Part shown: positions 26,283 through 34,761 of the stretch, in pieces
Layout of the letters: the number at the start of each line of letters is the position of its first letter
Position numbering within the stretch: position 1 is the stretch's first letter
Source of the DNA: DAOUTY01 sp964453665
GTDB taxonomy: Bacteria > Chloroflexota > Dehalococcoidia > SZUA-161
Length of the DNA: 38,449 nt
Assembly: GCA_964453665.1 (NCBI GenBank)
Contig: CAYVQT010000032.1
Coordinates: 1-38,449, forward strand
Reading direction: 5' to 3'
The notes under the pieces: model-generated
Told to the model about the DNA's origin: nothing
What the model saw: the letters and a program-made list of their open reading frames with translations, nothing else
Databases searched by the model: none
Made by a program: the position numbers and the translations under genes

Positions 26283-26667
26283 TATCCACTCTCCTTAAAA
26301 AATTCTGCGGATTTGTGCCTGTCGACACCTAACTCTCGCCCCGAATTATAACCGATTTGTCAATTAACTTCACTCATCATTTCTTTACTTTTCCTCCCAT
26401 GTTTTCTAGCGTTCTCCCGTGCAAACCCGAACCGGGCACGCAGAATATTCATCACCAGGGTTCTGTAACCCCGGGGAAGTAAGAGCCAACCCCTAATTTG
26501 ACACATCCGAGCAGGGCGAGTTAACATATATTTCCATTGAAACGGGGATTCTGGCCGAAAAGAACCGGGGTTAATTGCACCTGTTGGCATGCTCAGGACA
26601 GGCTCAATCCATGTTCGGACGGCTTCGACCTCTCAACCCAGGGGAGGCACCTCTCAGGACTATCGGA
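26283..26667. other. intergenic region between divergent genes
   Basis: About 385 bases that must contain promoters for the surface protein (minus) and the oxidoreductase operon (plus). The left part is AT-rich. A fragment near 26596-26615 matches the dispersed repeat type near 19530. No specific promoter was identified. Confidence 0.35.
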
Positions 26668-27255
26668 ATGGCATGTAAACCGTCTATGAATACAAAGCTG
26701 CACGAGATTAGATGGCACGGACGGGGTGGCCAGGGGGCAATAACGGCTGCCAAGATAGCGGCACAGGCGGCCTACATAGACGGCTATCAGGGGGTAACGG
26801 CTGCGCCATCGTTTGGAGCGGAGAGGAGAGGTGCCCCGGTAAGCGCATCAACCAGGATATCCAGAGACACTGTTAAGGTCGTGTCGCAGGTAGAAGAACC
26901 CGATGTGGTGGTAGTCCTGGACCACACCCTGCTGAGAGACGAAGAGGTGATAAGCGGACTGCGTCCCGGGGGGTGGCTCGTGGTGAACTCCTGGCAGGGG
27001 CCAGAGGAGCTGAAGACCAAAGGCGATATCAACGTCGCTACTGCCGACGCCACCAGGGTTTGCCGCGACCTGGGGCTGATTGTCGCCGGCCTTACAGTGG
27101 TAAACACGGCTATACTGGGCGCTTTCGTCCGGGCCACCGGGATGGTGGATATGGCAAGCGTGGAAAAGGCAATAAGGGAAAGATTCTCAGACAGCAACGT
27201 GGATATAAACCTCGCTGCAATCAGGAAGACCTACGAGATCACCAGGCTGAAGTAA
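26668..27255 (+). CDS. porC: 2-oxoacid:ferredoxin oxidoreductase gamma subunit
   Basis: The gamma subunit of a four-subunit pyruvate/2-oxoacid:ferredoxin oxidoreductase, about 195 residues. Family landmarks are the N-terminal HEIRWHGRGGQGAITAAK, the SFGAERRGAPV segment, VVVLDHTLL and GLTVVNTAILGAF. The ATG at 26668 is favoured because AGGA lies eight bases upstream; an ATG at 26686 is also possible. In the complex this domain packs near the CoA and TPP sites of the alpha-beta core. It is the first gene of a run continuing with delta, alpha, beta and an acyl-CoA mutase. Confidence 0.92.
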   Translation: MACKPSMNTKLHEIRWHGRGGQGAITAAKIAAQAAYIDGYQGVTAAPSFGAERRGAPVSASTRISRDTVKVVSQVEEPDVVVVLDHTLLRDEEVISGLRPGGWLVVNSWQGPEELKTKGDINVATADATRVCRDLGLIVAGLTVVNTAILGAFVRATGMVDMASVEKAIRERFSDSNVDINLAAIRKTYEITRLK

Positions 27256-27332
27256 AAAAATAACGCCGAATGGCGATCATTCGACGGTTGGGCGATACAG
27301 TCAGGGCAATGCGGCAGTTACTATAGGGGGTA

Positions 27333-27354
27333 GCCTGGAGCATCCGCTCCAGGC
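27333..27354. repeat. hairpin between gamma and delta subunit genes
   Basis: GCCTGGAG (27333-27340) and CTCCAGGC (27347-27354) form a perfect eight-base stem around CATCCG. It lies inside the 130-base gap between two subunit genes and has no T run, so it is more likely an mRNA-processing or dispersed-repeat element than a terminator. Confidence 0.5.
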
Positions 27355-27385
27355 GTGACATCAAATCCTTAACGGTTGAGGGGAA

Positions 27386-27682
27386 ATGGGAACCAGGGAA
27401 TGTAAGCATATATGCGGCGAATCATCGCAGGGTATCGGCGAAGGGGGCAGGACCGGCGAGTGGCGCAGCGCGCGCCCCGTGATCGACAACGATAAGTGCA
27501 CACCGGCAAGGCAGAACAAACCCGCGTGCTTCCTGTGCTGGCTCTACTGCCCGGAAGGTGTCATCAGTAAGACCATACCCGTCCAGATAAACCTGGAGTA
27601 CTGCAAAGGGTGTGAGATATGTGCGCAGGTATGCCCGACACACGCCATAACTATGGTGAACGAAGAGGAGTTCAGTTCTTAA
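27386..27682 (+). CDS. porD: 2-oxoacid:ferredoxin oxidoreductase delta subunit (2x[4Fe-4S] ferredoxin)
   Basis: A 98-residue bacterial-type ferredoxin subunit that relays electrons from the TPP site to external ferredoxin. The second cluster is standard: Cys73-x2-Cys76-x2-Cys79-x3-Cys83-Pro. The first is widened: Cys38-x9-Cys48-x2-Cys51-x3-Cys55-Pro, with seven extra residues (TPARQNKPA) between its first two cysteines compared with a normal CxxC. The CWLYCPEG segment is typical of this subunit type. The start has GAGGGGA directly upstream. The alpha gene begins one base after its stop. Confidence 0.9.
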   Translation: MGTRECKHICGESSQGIGEGGRTGEWRSARPVIDNDKCTPARQNKPACFLCWLYCPEGVISKTIPVQINLEYCKGCEICAQVCPTHAITMVNEEEFSS

Positions 27683-27683
27683 C

Positions 27684-28901
27684 GTGGCAGACAGAAAAAC
27701 CAGCGTGCAGATAATCGACGGCAACCGTGCCGCAGCCATAGGGGCAACGCTCAGCCGTGTCCAGGTAATCGCCGCCTACCCGATAACGCCCCAGTCGCCG
27801 GTCACCGAAACCCTCTCCGAATTTGTGGAGGAGGGCAACCTCAAAGCCGAGTATGTCGCCGTAGAGAGCGAGCACAGCGCGCTCGCCGTATGCACTTCGG
27901 CCTCTATCGTGGGGGCCAGGACCTTCACCGCCACCAGCTCACACGGTCTGGCTTACATGCACGAGATGCTGCACTGGGTAGCCGGGACACGTCTCCCGGT
28001 CGTTCTCGCCTGCGTCAACCGCGCCATAGGAGCGCCCTGGAACGTTCTCAATGACCAGCAGGACTCCATATCCCAACGGGATACAGGGTGGATACAGATA
28101 TACGCTCGAAACAACCAGGAAATACTGGATTCGGTAATCCAGGCCTATAAAATCGCTGAGACTGTTTATGTACCCGTCATGGTCTGCTACGACGGCTATA
28201 TCCTCTCTCACACTGAAATGCCGGTGGATATCCCGTCGCAGGATGATGTGGACGGATTCCTCCCTCCGTATAAGCCGCACACGACGCTGGACCCCGCCAG
28301 CCCCAGGAACTATAACCTCGTTACCCTGGCAAACCCCAGGGTCAACGCCGAGGGCGTTCTGTGCCACGGTTATATGGAGATAAGGTATCTGCTCCAGGAG
28401 GCGTTGCAAAATTCGAGGGAGACGATAGCCAGGGTGGGCCATGAATTCGGCGAGCTGTTCGGAAGAAGCTACACCGGTATGTTCTGGGAAGACCGGCTCG
28501 ATGACGCCGACATAGTTATCGCAGCTATGGGAAGCCTGGCGATGGAGGCGATGGCAGCCGCAGACATGCTTCGAGATGAAGGCTATAAGGTTGGTGTCCT
28601 GGGTTTAAGAGTATTCAGACCATTCCCCAAATCCGACCTGGTGAAGGTGCTGAAGAAATCCCGACTTATTGTGGTTTTCGACAAGAACGTCAGCTACGGC
28701 CTGGAAGGAGCTACCTGCTCGGAAATCAAGTCGGCACTTTACGGAAGCGGCGCAAATGCGGTGGTACGAAACTTTATCGTTGGACTGGGAGGCCGCGATG
28801 TCAAGGCCAGAGAGCTTGCGGACGCGGTCAGAAAATCGCTTCCAGCCATGAAAGAGGGCGCATTGAACAACGAGTATCCCGAATGGATATGCGAGATTTA
28901 A
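27684..28901 (+). CDS. porA: 2-oxoacid:ferredoxin oxidoreductase alpha subunit
   Basis: A 405-residue alpha subunit from the GTG at 27684. It contains the pyrimidine-binding and transketolase C-terminal-like domains: AAYPITPQSPVTETLSEF near residue 30, VESEHSALAVCTSASIVGAR, SSHGLAYMHEMLHW, RPFPKSDLVKVL and FDKNVSYGLEG. These are features of the POR/VOR group rather than the 2-oxoglutarate type, in which alpha and gamma are often fused. The exact 2-oxoacid is not fixed by sequence. The downstream mutase argues for a branched-chain or pyruvate substrate. Confidence 0.93.
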   Translation: MADRKTSVQIIDGNRAAAIGATLSRVQVIAAYPITPQSPVTETLSEFVEEGNLKAEYVAVESEHSALAVCTSASIVGARTFTATSSHGLAYMHEMLHWVAGTRLPVVLACVNRAIGAPWNVLNDQQDSISQRDTGWIQIYARNNQEILDSVIQAYKIAETVYVPVMVCYDGYILSHTEMPVDIPSQDDVDGFLPPYKPHTTLDPASPRNYNLVTLANPRVNAEGVLCHGYMEIRYLLQEALQNSRETIARVGHEFGELFGRSYTGMFWEDRLDDADIVIAAMGSLAMEAMAAADMLRDEGYKVGVLGLRVFRPFPKSDLVKVLKKSRLIVVFDKNVSYGLEGATCSEIKSALYGSGANAVVRNFIVGLGGRDVKARELADAVRKSLPAMKEGALNNEYPEWICEI

Positions 28902-28913
28902 GAGGGATGGCTA

Positions 28914-29819
28914 TTGAAAACTAATGCGGTCAATTTGACCGGGACTGAATACATACTGCCGGGCAACAGGCTCTGCCCCGGATGCTCCGTATCTCTTGCC
29001 TACAGGCACATTTTAAAAGCGATGGAGGGACAGGCTATCGTAACAGTGCCTGCCAGCTGCCTCACGGTGCTCCACGGCATGTATCCGGTAACATCGGTAA
29101 CGGTTCCCTGCGTTAACACGCCATTTGCCTCTACAGGCGCATCGGCTACAGGGCTTGTCGCCGGTCTGAAAGCCCTGGGCAGAAAGGATTTGACGGTACT
29201 GGCCATCGCCGGCGACGGCGGTACCCACGACATAGGAATACAGGCATTGAGCGGCGCTGCCGAGAGGCAGGGCGATTTTATATACATATGCTACGACAAT
29301 GAAGGCTATATGAACACCGGCAACCAGCGCTCCGGCTCCACCCCACTGGGCGCTATTTCGGGTACTACTCCCATTCTGGGCAAGCAGCAGAACCAGAAGG
29401 ACATGGCAGCGATAATGGAGGCGCATGGCATCCCCTATGTCGCCACCGCCAACGCTTCCTATCCCCTCGACCTGTACGATAAGGTCAGGAAAGCGCGAAC
29501 AATAGAGGGGACCAGGTTCATACACGTGTTCACACCCTGCCCTCCGGGATGGCGCTTCCCCTACAGCGACACCATAAGAATCGGCGAGCTCGCCGTTCAA
29601 ACCGGCTGGGACGTACTCTACGAGGTCGAAAACGGTGTTTTCCGGCTCTCCCTCGCCAGCGCAGCGGTCGCTCGAAAGGGCAGCCTGAGGCCGGTAAGAG
29701 ATTTCCTCATGGAACAGGGAAGGTTCAAGAACCTGACGGAGGAGCAGGTGCAGCAACTTCAGGACCGGGTAAATGCCCGGTGGCAGCGTTATCTGAACCG
29801 GGCGACCGATTTATCGTAA
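28914..29819 (+). CDS. porB: 2-oxoacid:ferredoxin oxidoreductase beta subunit (TPP-binding)
   Basis: A 301-residue beta subunit carrying thiamine diphosphate and a proximal [4Fe-4S] cluster. The TTG at 28914 is the start, with AGAGGG seven bases upstream; the ATG at 28907 leads to an immediate stop. Cluster ligands are Cys21 and Cys24 in LCPGC, Cys49 in ASCL and the later Cys in FTPCPPGW. The TPP motif runs from GDGGTHDIG (residues 101-108) to NEGYMNTG (129-136). It overlaps nothing, and the mutase gene begins 60 bases later on the same strand. Confidence 0.93.
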   Translation: MKTNAVNLTGTEYILPGNRLCPGCSVSLAYRHILKAMEGQAIVTVPASCLTVLHGMYPVTSVTVPCVNTPFASTGASATGLVAGLKALGRKDLTVLAIAGDGGTHDIGIQALSGAAERQGDFIYICYDNEGYMNTGNQRSGSTPLGAISGTTPILGKQQNQKDMAAIMEAHGIPYVATANASYPLDLYDKVRKARTIEGTRFIHVFTPCPPGWRFPYSDTIRIGELAVQTGWDVLYEVENGVFRLSLASAAVARKGSLRPVRDFLMEQGRFKNLTEEQVQQLQDRVNARWQRYLNRATDLS

Positions 29820-29879
29820 GGCAAGCGCTCTTAATAGACCAGAGTGTAAGGGCCAAAAAACCGTCGGGGGTGGATCGCC

Positions 29880-31556
29880 ATGTTCGATAAAGATAAAATC
29901 GAGTCGATGAGCAGGGCCAGGCTCAAATGGGAAGAGGACGTACTGCGGGGTTCTCTGAAGGCACTACCGGTGTCCCAGGATACATTCGCCACTATCTCCG
30001 GCCTGGAGATAAAGGAGTTCTACACCCCGGAGGACATCAGCGACCTCGATTACTCAAGGGACATCGGGTTCCCCGGTCAATATCCCTTCACCAGAGGTAT
30101 TCATCCCACGATGTACCGCGCCAGACCCTGGACCATGCGCATGTTCTCCGGCATGGGCACCGCTGAGGACACCAACCGGCGCTTTAAATACCTCCTGGAG
30201 CAAGGTGAAAGCGGCCTGAGCGTAGCCTTCGACTTCCCAACACTCGTGGGATACTGCACCGATAATCCCGAGTCCTACGGGGAGTGCGGGAAATGCGGCG
30301 TAGCTGTCGACACCCTGAAGGACATAGAGACCCTCTTCGATGGCATCCCGTTAGCCCGGGTCACCACATCCATGACTATTAATCCCCCCGCTGCGGTGCT
30401 GCTGGCCATGTATATCGTTACGGCTGAGAAGCAGGGTGCCGCCAAGAACGAGATCGGCGGCACTATCCAGAACGACATGCTGAAGGAATTCATCGCCCAG
30501 AAGACCTTCATGCTGCCGCCAGAGCCATCCATGCGCCTCATCGTCGATACCGTTGAGTACTGCACCAAGGAGGTCCCAAACTGGAATACTATCAGCATCA
30601 GCGGCTATCACATCAGGGAAGCGGGGTCCACCGCAGTCCAGGAGCTCGCATTTACGCTGGCCGACGGAATCACGTACGTTCAGGCCTGCATTGAGCGCGG
30701 AATGGATGTCGATGAATTCGCCCCAAGGCTCTCATTCTTTTTCAATGCCCACATCGACTTCTTCGAGGAGATTGCCAAATACAGGGCGGCGCGGCGTATG
30801 TGGGCCAGATTCATGCGGGAACGGTTCATGGCAAAGAATCCCCGCTCGTGGATGCTGCGTTTCCATACTCAAACAGCGGGCTGCTCACTTACCGCCCAAC
30901 AGCCTCTCAACAACATCGTGCGCACGGCCTACGAGGCTCTGGCCGCAGTACTGGGGGGCACCCAATCGCTGCATACCAACTCTTATGATGAGGTGCTGGC
31001 TCTACCCTCCGAGGAAGCCGCGACCGTCGCACTCCGAACTCAACAGATCCTGGCCGATGAGGCCGGGGTCACTAACACGGTAGACCCGCTGGCCGGCTCA
31101 TACCTCATCGAAGCCCTCACGGACAAGATGGAAGAGGAGGCCACGAGGTATATTGAGGCGATTGAAAAGATGGGAGGAATGGTTGCGGCCATCGAGAAGG
31201 GATACCCCCAGAAGCAGATAGCCGATGCGGCCTACAAATTTCAACAGCAGGTAGATACGAAAAAGCGAACGGTGGTGGGGGTTAATAAATACGTCACCGA
31301 CCATGCTCCTGTGGACATACTCAAAATCGACCCCGAGGTGGAAAGGAAGCAGACCGCGAGGCTCCAGGCAGTGAAACAGGAAAGGAACAACCGAAAAGCA
31401 GAAAAACGCCTTGAAGAACTGCGCTCCGCCGCCGGGGGACAGGAGAACCTGATGCCCTATATAATCGAGTGTGTCAGGGAGTACTGCACTATTCAGGAGA
31501 TCTGCGATGTCTTCAGAGGTGTCTTCGGGACATACCGCGACCCGGGAATGTTATAG
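29880..31556 (+). CDS. B12-dependent acyl-CoA mutase large subunit, isobutyryl-CoA mutase signature
   Basis: A 558-residue protein of the methylmalonyl-CoA mutase large-subunit family (TIM barrel only, no B12 domain). It has PWTMRMFSGMGTAEDTNRRF, GLSVAFDFPT, GTIQNDMLKEF, ISISGYHIREAG and HTNSYDEVLALPSEEA. Residue numbering matches P. shermanii MutB through His244, which is present. At MutB Tyr89 it has Phe89, and at Arg207 it has Gln207. As I recall the literature, Phe/Gln is the pair in isobutyryl-CoA mutase (IcmA Phe80/Gln198) and Tyr/Arg the pair for methylmalonyl-CoA. Automated annotation would call it methylmalonyl-CoA mutase. The small B12-binding subunit is not in the window. It follows the oxidoreductase genes by 60 bases and GGGGGTGG precedes the ATG. 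Confidence 0.9.
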   Translation: MFDKDKIESMSRARLKWEEDVLRGSLKALPVSQDTFATISGLEIKEFYTPEDISDLDYSRDIGFPGQYPFTRGIHPTMYRARPWTMRMFSGMGTAEDTNRRFKYLLEQGESGLSVAFDFPTLVGYCTDNPESYGECGKCGVAVDTLKDIETLFDGIPLARVTTSMTINPPAAVLLAMYIVTAEKQGAAKNEIGGTIQNDMLKEFIAQKTFMLPPEPSMRLIVDTVEYCTKEVPNWNTISISGYHIREAGSTAVQELAFTLADGITYVQACIERGMDVDEFAPRLSFFFNAHIDFFEEIAKYRAARRMWARFMRERFMAKNPRSWMLRFHTQTAGCSLTAQQPLNNIVRTAYEALAAVLGGTQSLHTNSYDEVLALPSEEAATVALRTQQILADEAGVTNTVDPLAGSYLIEALTDKMEEEATRYIEAIEKMGGMVAAIEKGYPQKQIADAAYKFQQQVDTKKRTVVGVNKYVTDHAPVDILKIDPEVERKQTARLQAVKQERNNRKAEKRLEELRSAAGGQENLMPYIIECVREYCTIQEICDVFRGVFGTYRDPGML

Positions 31557-31647
31557 GTGACAGACAGGCCTCGCCGCCTATAGTGGACAACCCGGCAGGG
31601 CTGCAAACTGCGATAATTTATCCGGCACCGAGCAATTGATACACTTC

Positions 31648-32457
31648 CTAACCGGCCATTAAGAAATCCAGGACCTCCCGGTTGAATTCCCCCCGCATTT
31701 CTACGAAAAATGCGTGTGAACCGCCTTCGAATTTGACCAGCCTGGCCCCGGGTATGCCGTTTGCCAGTACCTCCGAGGAGGCGGGCATTATAATCCTGTC
31801 CCCGGTTCCCGTCATCACCAGTGTCGGAGCTTGAATCGCAGGCAGCCTGTCAAAAGTATCTTGCCCCATTACAGCCTCCAATTGCCCGGTCAGACCCGTA
31901 GTACTGACTAGTCTAATCAGAATCTTCGCCAGCGCTGCTAATAACGTCCTGTATATGCACTTGTTAAAAGCGGATGACAAGAGGGAATTTAGAACTTTAA
32001 CAACAGGCAAACCTCTGACCTCATCGTCTGTATAGTTATCACCTAACCCAAGCGCCCTGGGGAACTCCGGAGACATGCCGCTTGACTCACTCCTCCCGGC
32101 AGCAGTGCATCCCAGAATTAGTTTATTCACCCTCTCCGGATAGTTGATAGCTATCTCCTGTGCAATCATGCCTCCCATCGAGACGCCAAGTATGTGAGCC
32201 TTCTCAATACCCAGGTGATCCATCAAGCCTACGGTATCATCCGCCATCATTTTCGTCGAATAGGCCCCGGCAGGCTTATCCGACTTTCCGACCCCTCTGT
32301 TATCGAAGGTAACTACACGAAAGTGCCTCTTGAAGGCACGTGTTTGAAACATCCAGCCAGTTTTATCCCCGGCATAGCCCATTATGAGAACCAGGGGTTC
32401 TCCCTGTCCCTGAACTTTGTAATTGATGTTGATTCCATTCACATATGCCTTCGGCAT
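31648..32457 (-). CDS. alpha/beta hydrolase
   Basis: A 269-residue cytoplasmic hydrolase of the fold that includes 3-oxoadipate enol-lactonase and haloperoxidase-like enzymes. The early strand carries GEPLVLIMGYAGDKTGW, then VVTFDNRGVGKSD, the nucleophile elbow GVSMGG (Ser93), the acid in MTGTGDRIIMP and the histidine in EGGSHAFFVE. All triad positions are present. It is divergent from the SDR gene. Substrate is not predictable. Confidence 0.87.
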   Translation of the reverse strand: MPKAYVNGININYKVQGQGEPLVLIMGYAGDKTGWMFQTRAFKRHFRVVTFDNRGVGKSDKPAGAYSTKMMADDTVGLMDHLGIEKAHILGVSMGGMIAQEIAINYPERVNKLILGCTAAGRSESSGMSPEFPRALGLGDNYTDDEVRGLPVVKVLNSLLSSAFNKCIYRTLLAALAKILIRLVSTTGLTGQLEAVMGQDTFDRLPAIQAPTLVMTGTGDRIIMPASSEVLANGIPGARLVKFEGGSHAFFVEMRGEFNREVLDFLMAG

Positions 32458-32490
32458 TTCCCCTCCTGAACAGGCTTTATTGTAGTGCCA

Positions 32491-32519
32491 TTAACATCTA
32501 TTTACGGTGGTAGTATACT
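32491..32519 (+). promoter_or_regulatory. sigma70-type promoter for the SDR-methyltransferase group
   Basis: TTAACA (32491-32496) and TATACT (32514-32519) are separated by exactly 17 bases, each matching five of six consensus positions. The start codon at 32562 lies about 35 bases beyond the expected transcription start, with AAGGAG as ribosome site. It is the best promoter match found. Confidence 0.6.
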
Positions 32520-32561
32520 TATCGGCAAAGAATGTCGCAACATTAAACGTAAGGAGAAATC

Positions 32562-33350
32562 ATGATAGGCGATAAAAATATGTATGCCCTGGTAACAGGA
32601 GCTTCCTGCGGAATCGGCTATGAGCTTGCAAAAGTGCTGGCAAAGGATGGTAAGAACCTGGTAATAATTGCGAGGAATCGAGACAAACTTGAGGAGTTGA
32701 AGACCGGGATTGAGAACGAATATGGGACCGGTGTCATGGTTTTACCGAAGGACTTATCCCTCCCCGAAGCGCCGCAGGAGATATTCTCCGAACTTGAACA
32801 GCGAGGCATCAACGTTGACGTACTGGTCAACAATGCGGGCTTCGGTGTTTACGGCATGTTCTGCGAAACGGACCTGCAACAAGAACTGGCAATGATCCAG
32901 GTAAACGCTGTTGCAGTGATACACTTGACCAAGCTGTTTCTGAGGCCTATGATCGAGAATAAATCGGGCTGGATACTGAATGTGGCCTCCGTGTGCTCTT
33001 TTCTATCCACTCCGCTGGAGTCCATTTATTGCGCCACCAAGTCCCTGGTACTGCATTTCTCCGAGGCTCTGGCAAACGAACTGGAGGGAACCGGTGTTAC
33101 CGTTAGCTGTCTTTGTCCGGGTCTGGTGAAGACCGAATTTCACAAGCGGGCACATATGGATAACACCAGAGCGGCAAAGCGAAGAATGATGGATGCCGCC
33201 TCAGTGGCGGAGGCAGGTTATAAGGCTCTAAAAAAGGGGGAGGTCGTTGTTATTCCCGGTCTGATATTTAAAGCCGCGCCACTGTTTACCAGGTTTGCTC
33301 CGAGGAGTCTGGTTACCAGAGTCGTAAGGTCGCAGCATGAGTCTGCATGA
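32562..33350 (+). CDS. short-chain dehydrogenase/reductase (SDR)
   Basis: A 262-residue classical SDR of the YqjQ/DltE-like type. The cofactor loop is GASCGIG (Cys replacing the usual Ser), NNAGFG is near residue 91, and the catalytic motif is Tyr-x3-Lys in YCATKS with the preceding Ser in VASVCSF. The CLCPGLVKTEFH segment is typical. The protein has a C-terminal amphipathic stretch (IFKAAPLFTRFAPRSLVTRVV) that may bind membranes. AAGGAG precedes the ATG, and a good promoter is upstream. It leads a same-strand group with a methyltransferase and an AbrB-like protein. Confidence 0.88.
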   Translation: MIGDKNMYALVTGASCGIGYELAKVLAKDGKNLVIIARNRDKLEELKTGIENEYGTGVMVLPKDLSLPEAPQEIFSELEQRGINVDVLVNNAGFGVYGMFCETDLQQELAMIQVNAVAVIHLTKLFLRPMIENKSGWILNVASVCSFLSTPLESIYCATKSLVLHFSEALANELEGTGVTVSCLCPGLVKTEFHKRAHMDNTRAAKRRMMDAASVAEAGYKALKKGEVVVIPGLIFKAAPLFTRFAPRSLVTRVVRSQHESA

Positions 33351-33432
33351 ATCAGGCTACAGAGATTGCTGGAGACGCAGCATTTCGCAAACAACCGGCT
33401 CGATAAGAACAGGAGGGAGTGGAAACACCTTC

Positions 33433-34092
33433 ATGGGAAGAAAAAACCGGGACGAATATATAGCCGGCGAGTTCGATAAAGCCGCCGGGAGTTACGACAA
33501 GTCGAGACTTGTAAAATCGTTCCAGCGCCGTACCCAGGCCCTGGTCATAGATAGAATGCGGCTCGAAAAAGGGATGAACGTGCTCGACCTCGGCTGCGGC
33601 ACGGGACTGGGGAGCATCGATATAGCGACCAGGTTAGAGGGTACCGGCAAAGTCATCGGCCTCGACCTGTCCCGGAAGATGGTCGACCGTGCCAGACAGA
33701 ATCTAAGCAGGTTCCCATATAGCAATGTGGAGTTCAGCGTCGGAAGTGCGACCTCTCTGGACTACCATGACTATTTCCACTACGTCATAAGTACAAACGC
33801 ATTCCATCATTTTGAAAACAAGGAGCTGATTTTCTCGAGGATATGGTCGTCTTTAAGGAACGACGGCACTTTCATGGTTCAGGATATCTGCGACGACTAC
33901 CTGCTGATGAGAATCGTCGACCTTGCGGGCAAAGTTGGCGAGAAAGCGCATGTCGGAAGCGCAACATCGGGCCAGCTGAGGCGCATGCTCCTTAAAGCAG
34001 GATTCGCTGACATCGAAGTCGAGAGAATCAGGCTTAACTGGTTCTGGAGCATAATGATAGGGAAAGGAACGAAGCGGAGCGATTACATATAG
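33433..34092 (+). CDS. class I SAM-dependent methyltransferase
   Basis: A 219-residue class I methyltransferase from the ATG at 33433; the open frame upstream overlaps the SDR tail and is not needed for the fold. Motif I is VLDLGCGTGLGS (near residue 52), followed by IGLDLSRKMVDRARQN, VEFSVGSATSLDYHD and the FHHF/WSSLRNDGTFMVQD segment. The UbiE/COQ5-like order is clear. Methyl acceptor is unknown. The adjacent SDR suggests a lipid or quinone modification, by inference only. Confidence 0.87.
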   Translation: MGRKNRDEYIAGEFDKAAGSYDKSRLVKSFQRRTQALVIDRMRLEKGMNVLDLGCGTGLGSIDIATRLEGTGKVIGLDLSRKMVDRARQNLSRFPYSNVEFSVGSATSLDYHDYFHYVISTNAFHHFENKELIFSRIWSSLRNDGTFMVQDICDDYLLMRIVDLAGKVGEKAHVGSATSGQLRRMLLKAGFADIEVERIRLNWFWSIMIGKGTKRSDYI

Positions 34093-34110
34093 CTGTGTGA
34101 GTGAATAGAG

Positions 34111-34578
34111 ATGCCGCGAATCGTCAAAGGTGGTAAATATATCTTCGGCTGGTCACGAGTGGGTGACGGGGGAAGAATCATAATCCCTGGGGAGGCGATG
34201 GCCGAATACGGCCTCGCTGCTGGAGACCGGGTAATAATAACGAGCGGAAGCACCCGCTCGGGCGGACTCAGTCTAACTACAACGAACCTTGTTAAAGATA
34301 CACCGCTCGCTTCGATATTACCTTTTATTCCTGAAATCGAGGCCTGCCGTTCACCTGCGGGAGAAACCGTAAGAGCTAAAAAGAGGCTGTTCTGCTGGAC
34401 TGCGATTGAAAAAGGCGGATGCATCGCTCTGCCCGTAGAAACACTTAATAAATATGGAATCAAAACAGGAGACCTGCTGCTTTCGGTAAGAGGCAGTAAC
34501 CGGGCCCTGGGTTTCGCTGCATGCGGCCCAATAGTTGAAGAGGCCTCCCGCCACCCTGAAATCGCTGTTTTTCAATAA
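34111..34578 (+). CDS. protein with two tandem AbrB-like domains
   Basis: A 155-residue protein made of two copies of one unit. Residues about 10-48 (IFGWSRVGDGGRIIIPGEAM and YGLAAGDRVIITSGS) and about 91-130 (LFCWTAIEKGGCIALPVETL and YGIKTGDLLLSVRGS) align position by position, including FxW, GGxIxxP, YGxxxGD and a closing GS. The GxIxIPxxxxxxxGxxxGD pattern is that of SpoVT/AbrB swapped-hairpin DNA-binding domains, so a self-contained pseudo-dimer is inferred. It follows the methyltransferase by 18 bases and may be a regulator or a structural partner of it. DNA binding is not proven. Confidence 0.65.
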   Translation: MPRIVKGGKYIFGWSRVGDGGRIIIPGEAMAEYGLAAGDRVIITSGSTRSGGLSLTTTNLVKDTPLASILPFIPEIEACRSPAGETVRAKKRLFCWTAIEKGGCIALPVETLNKYGIKTGDLLLSVRGSNRALGFAACGPIVEEASRHPEIAVFQ

Positions 34579-34761
34579 GCAGACCGCCAGGCCAACTTCA
34601 CCCTGCTGTCATTATTTCCTGTTACCCTACAATCGGCTATCCGAGCCGCTGCAAAGCCCCCCCGCCGGAAGCTGCGCAATATCCATCTTGTATTAACATA
34701 CAAATCGCGGTAGAATATCGCAACCAAATGGCCTGACAGGCCAAAGACCGGGAGGGGAAGA

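Noticed and set aside
30525..30545. Arg219 of the mutase as the equivalent of MutB Arg207
   Set aside because: It is in the nearby PSMR motif, but counting from Phe89 to His244 shows that MutB also has an Arg219; the true 207 position is Gln here.
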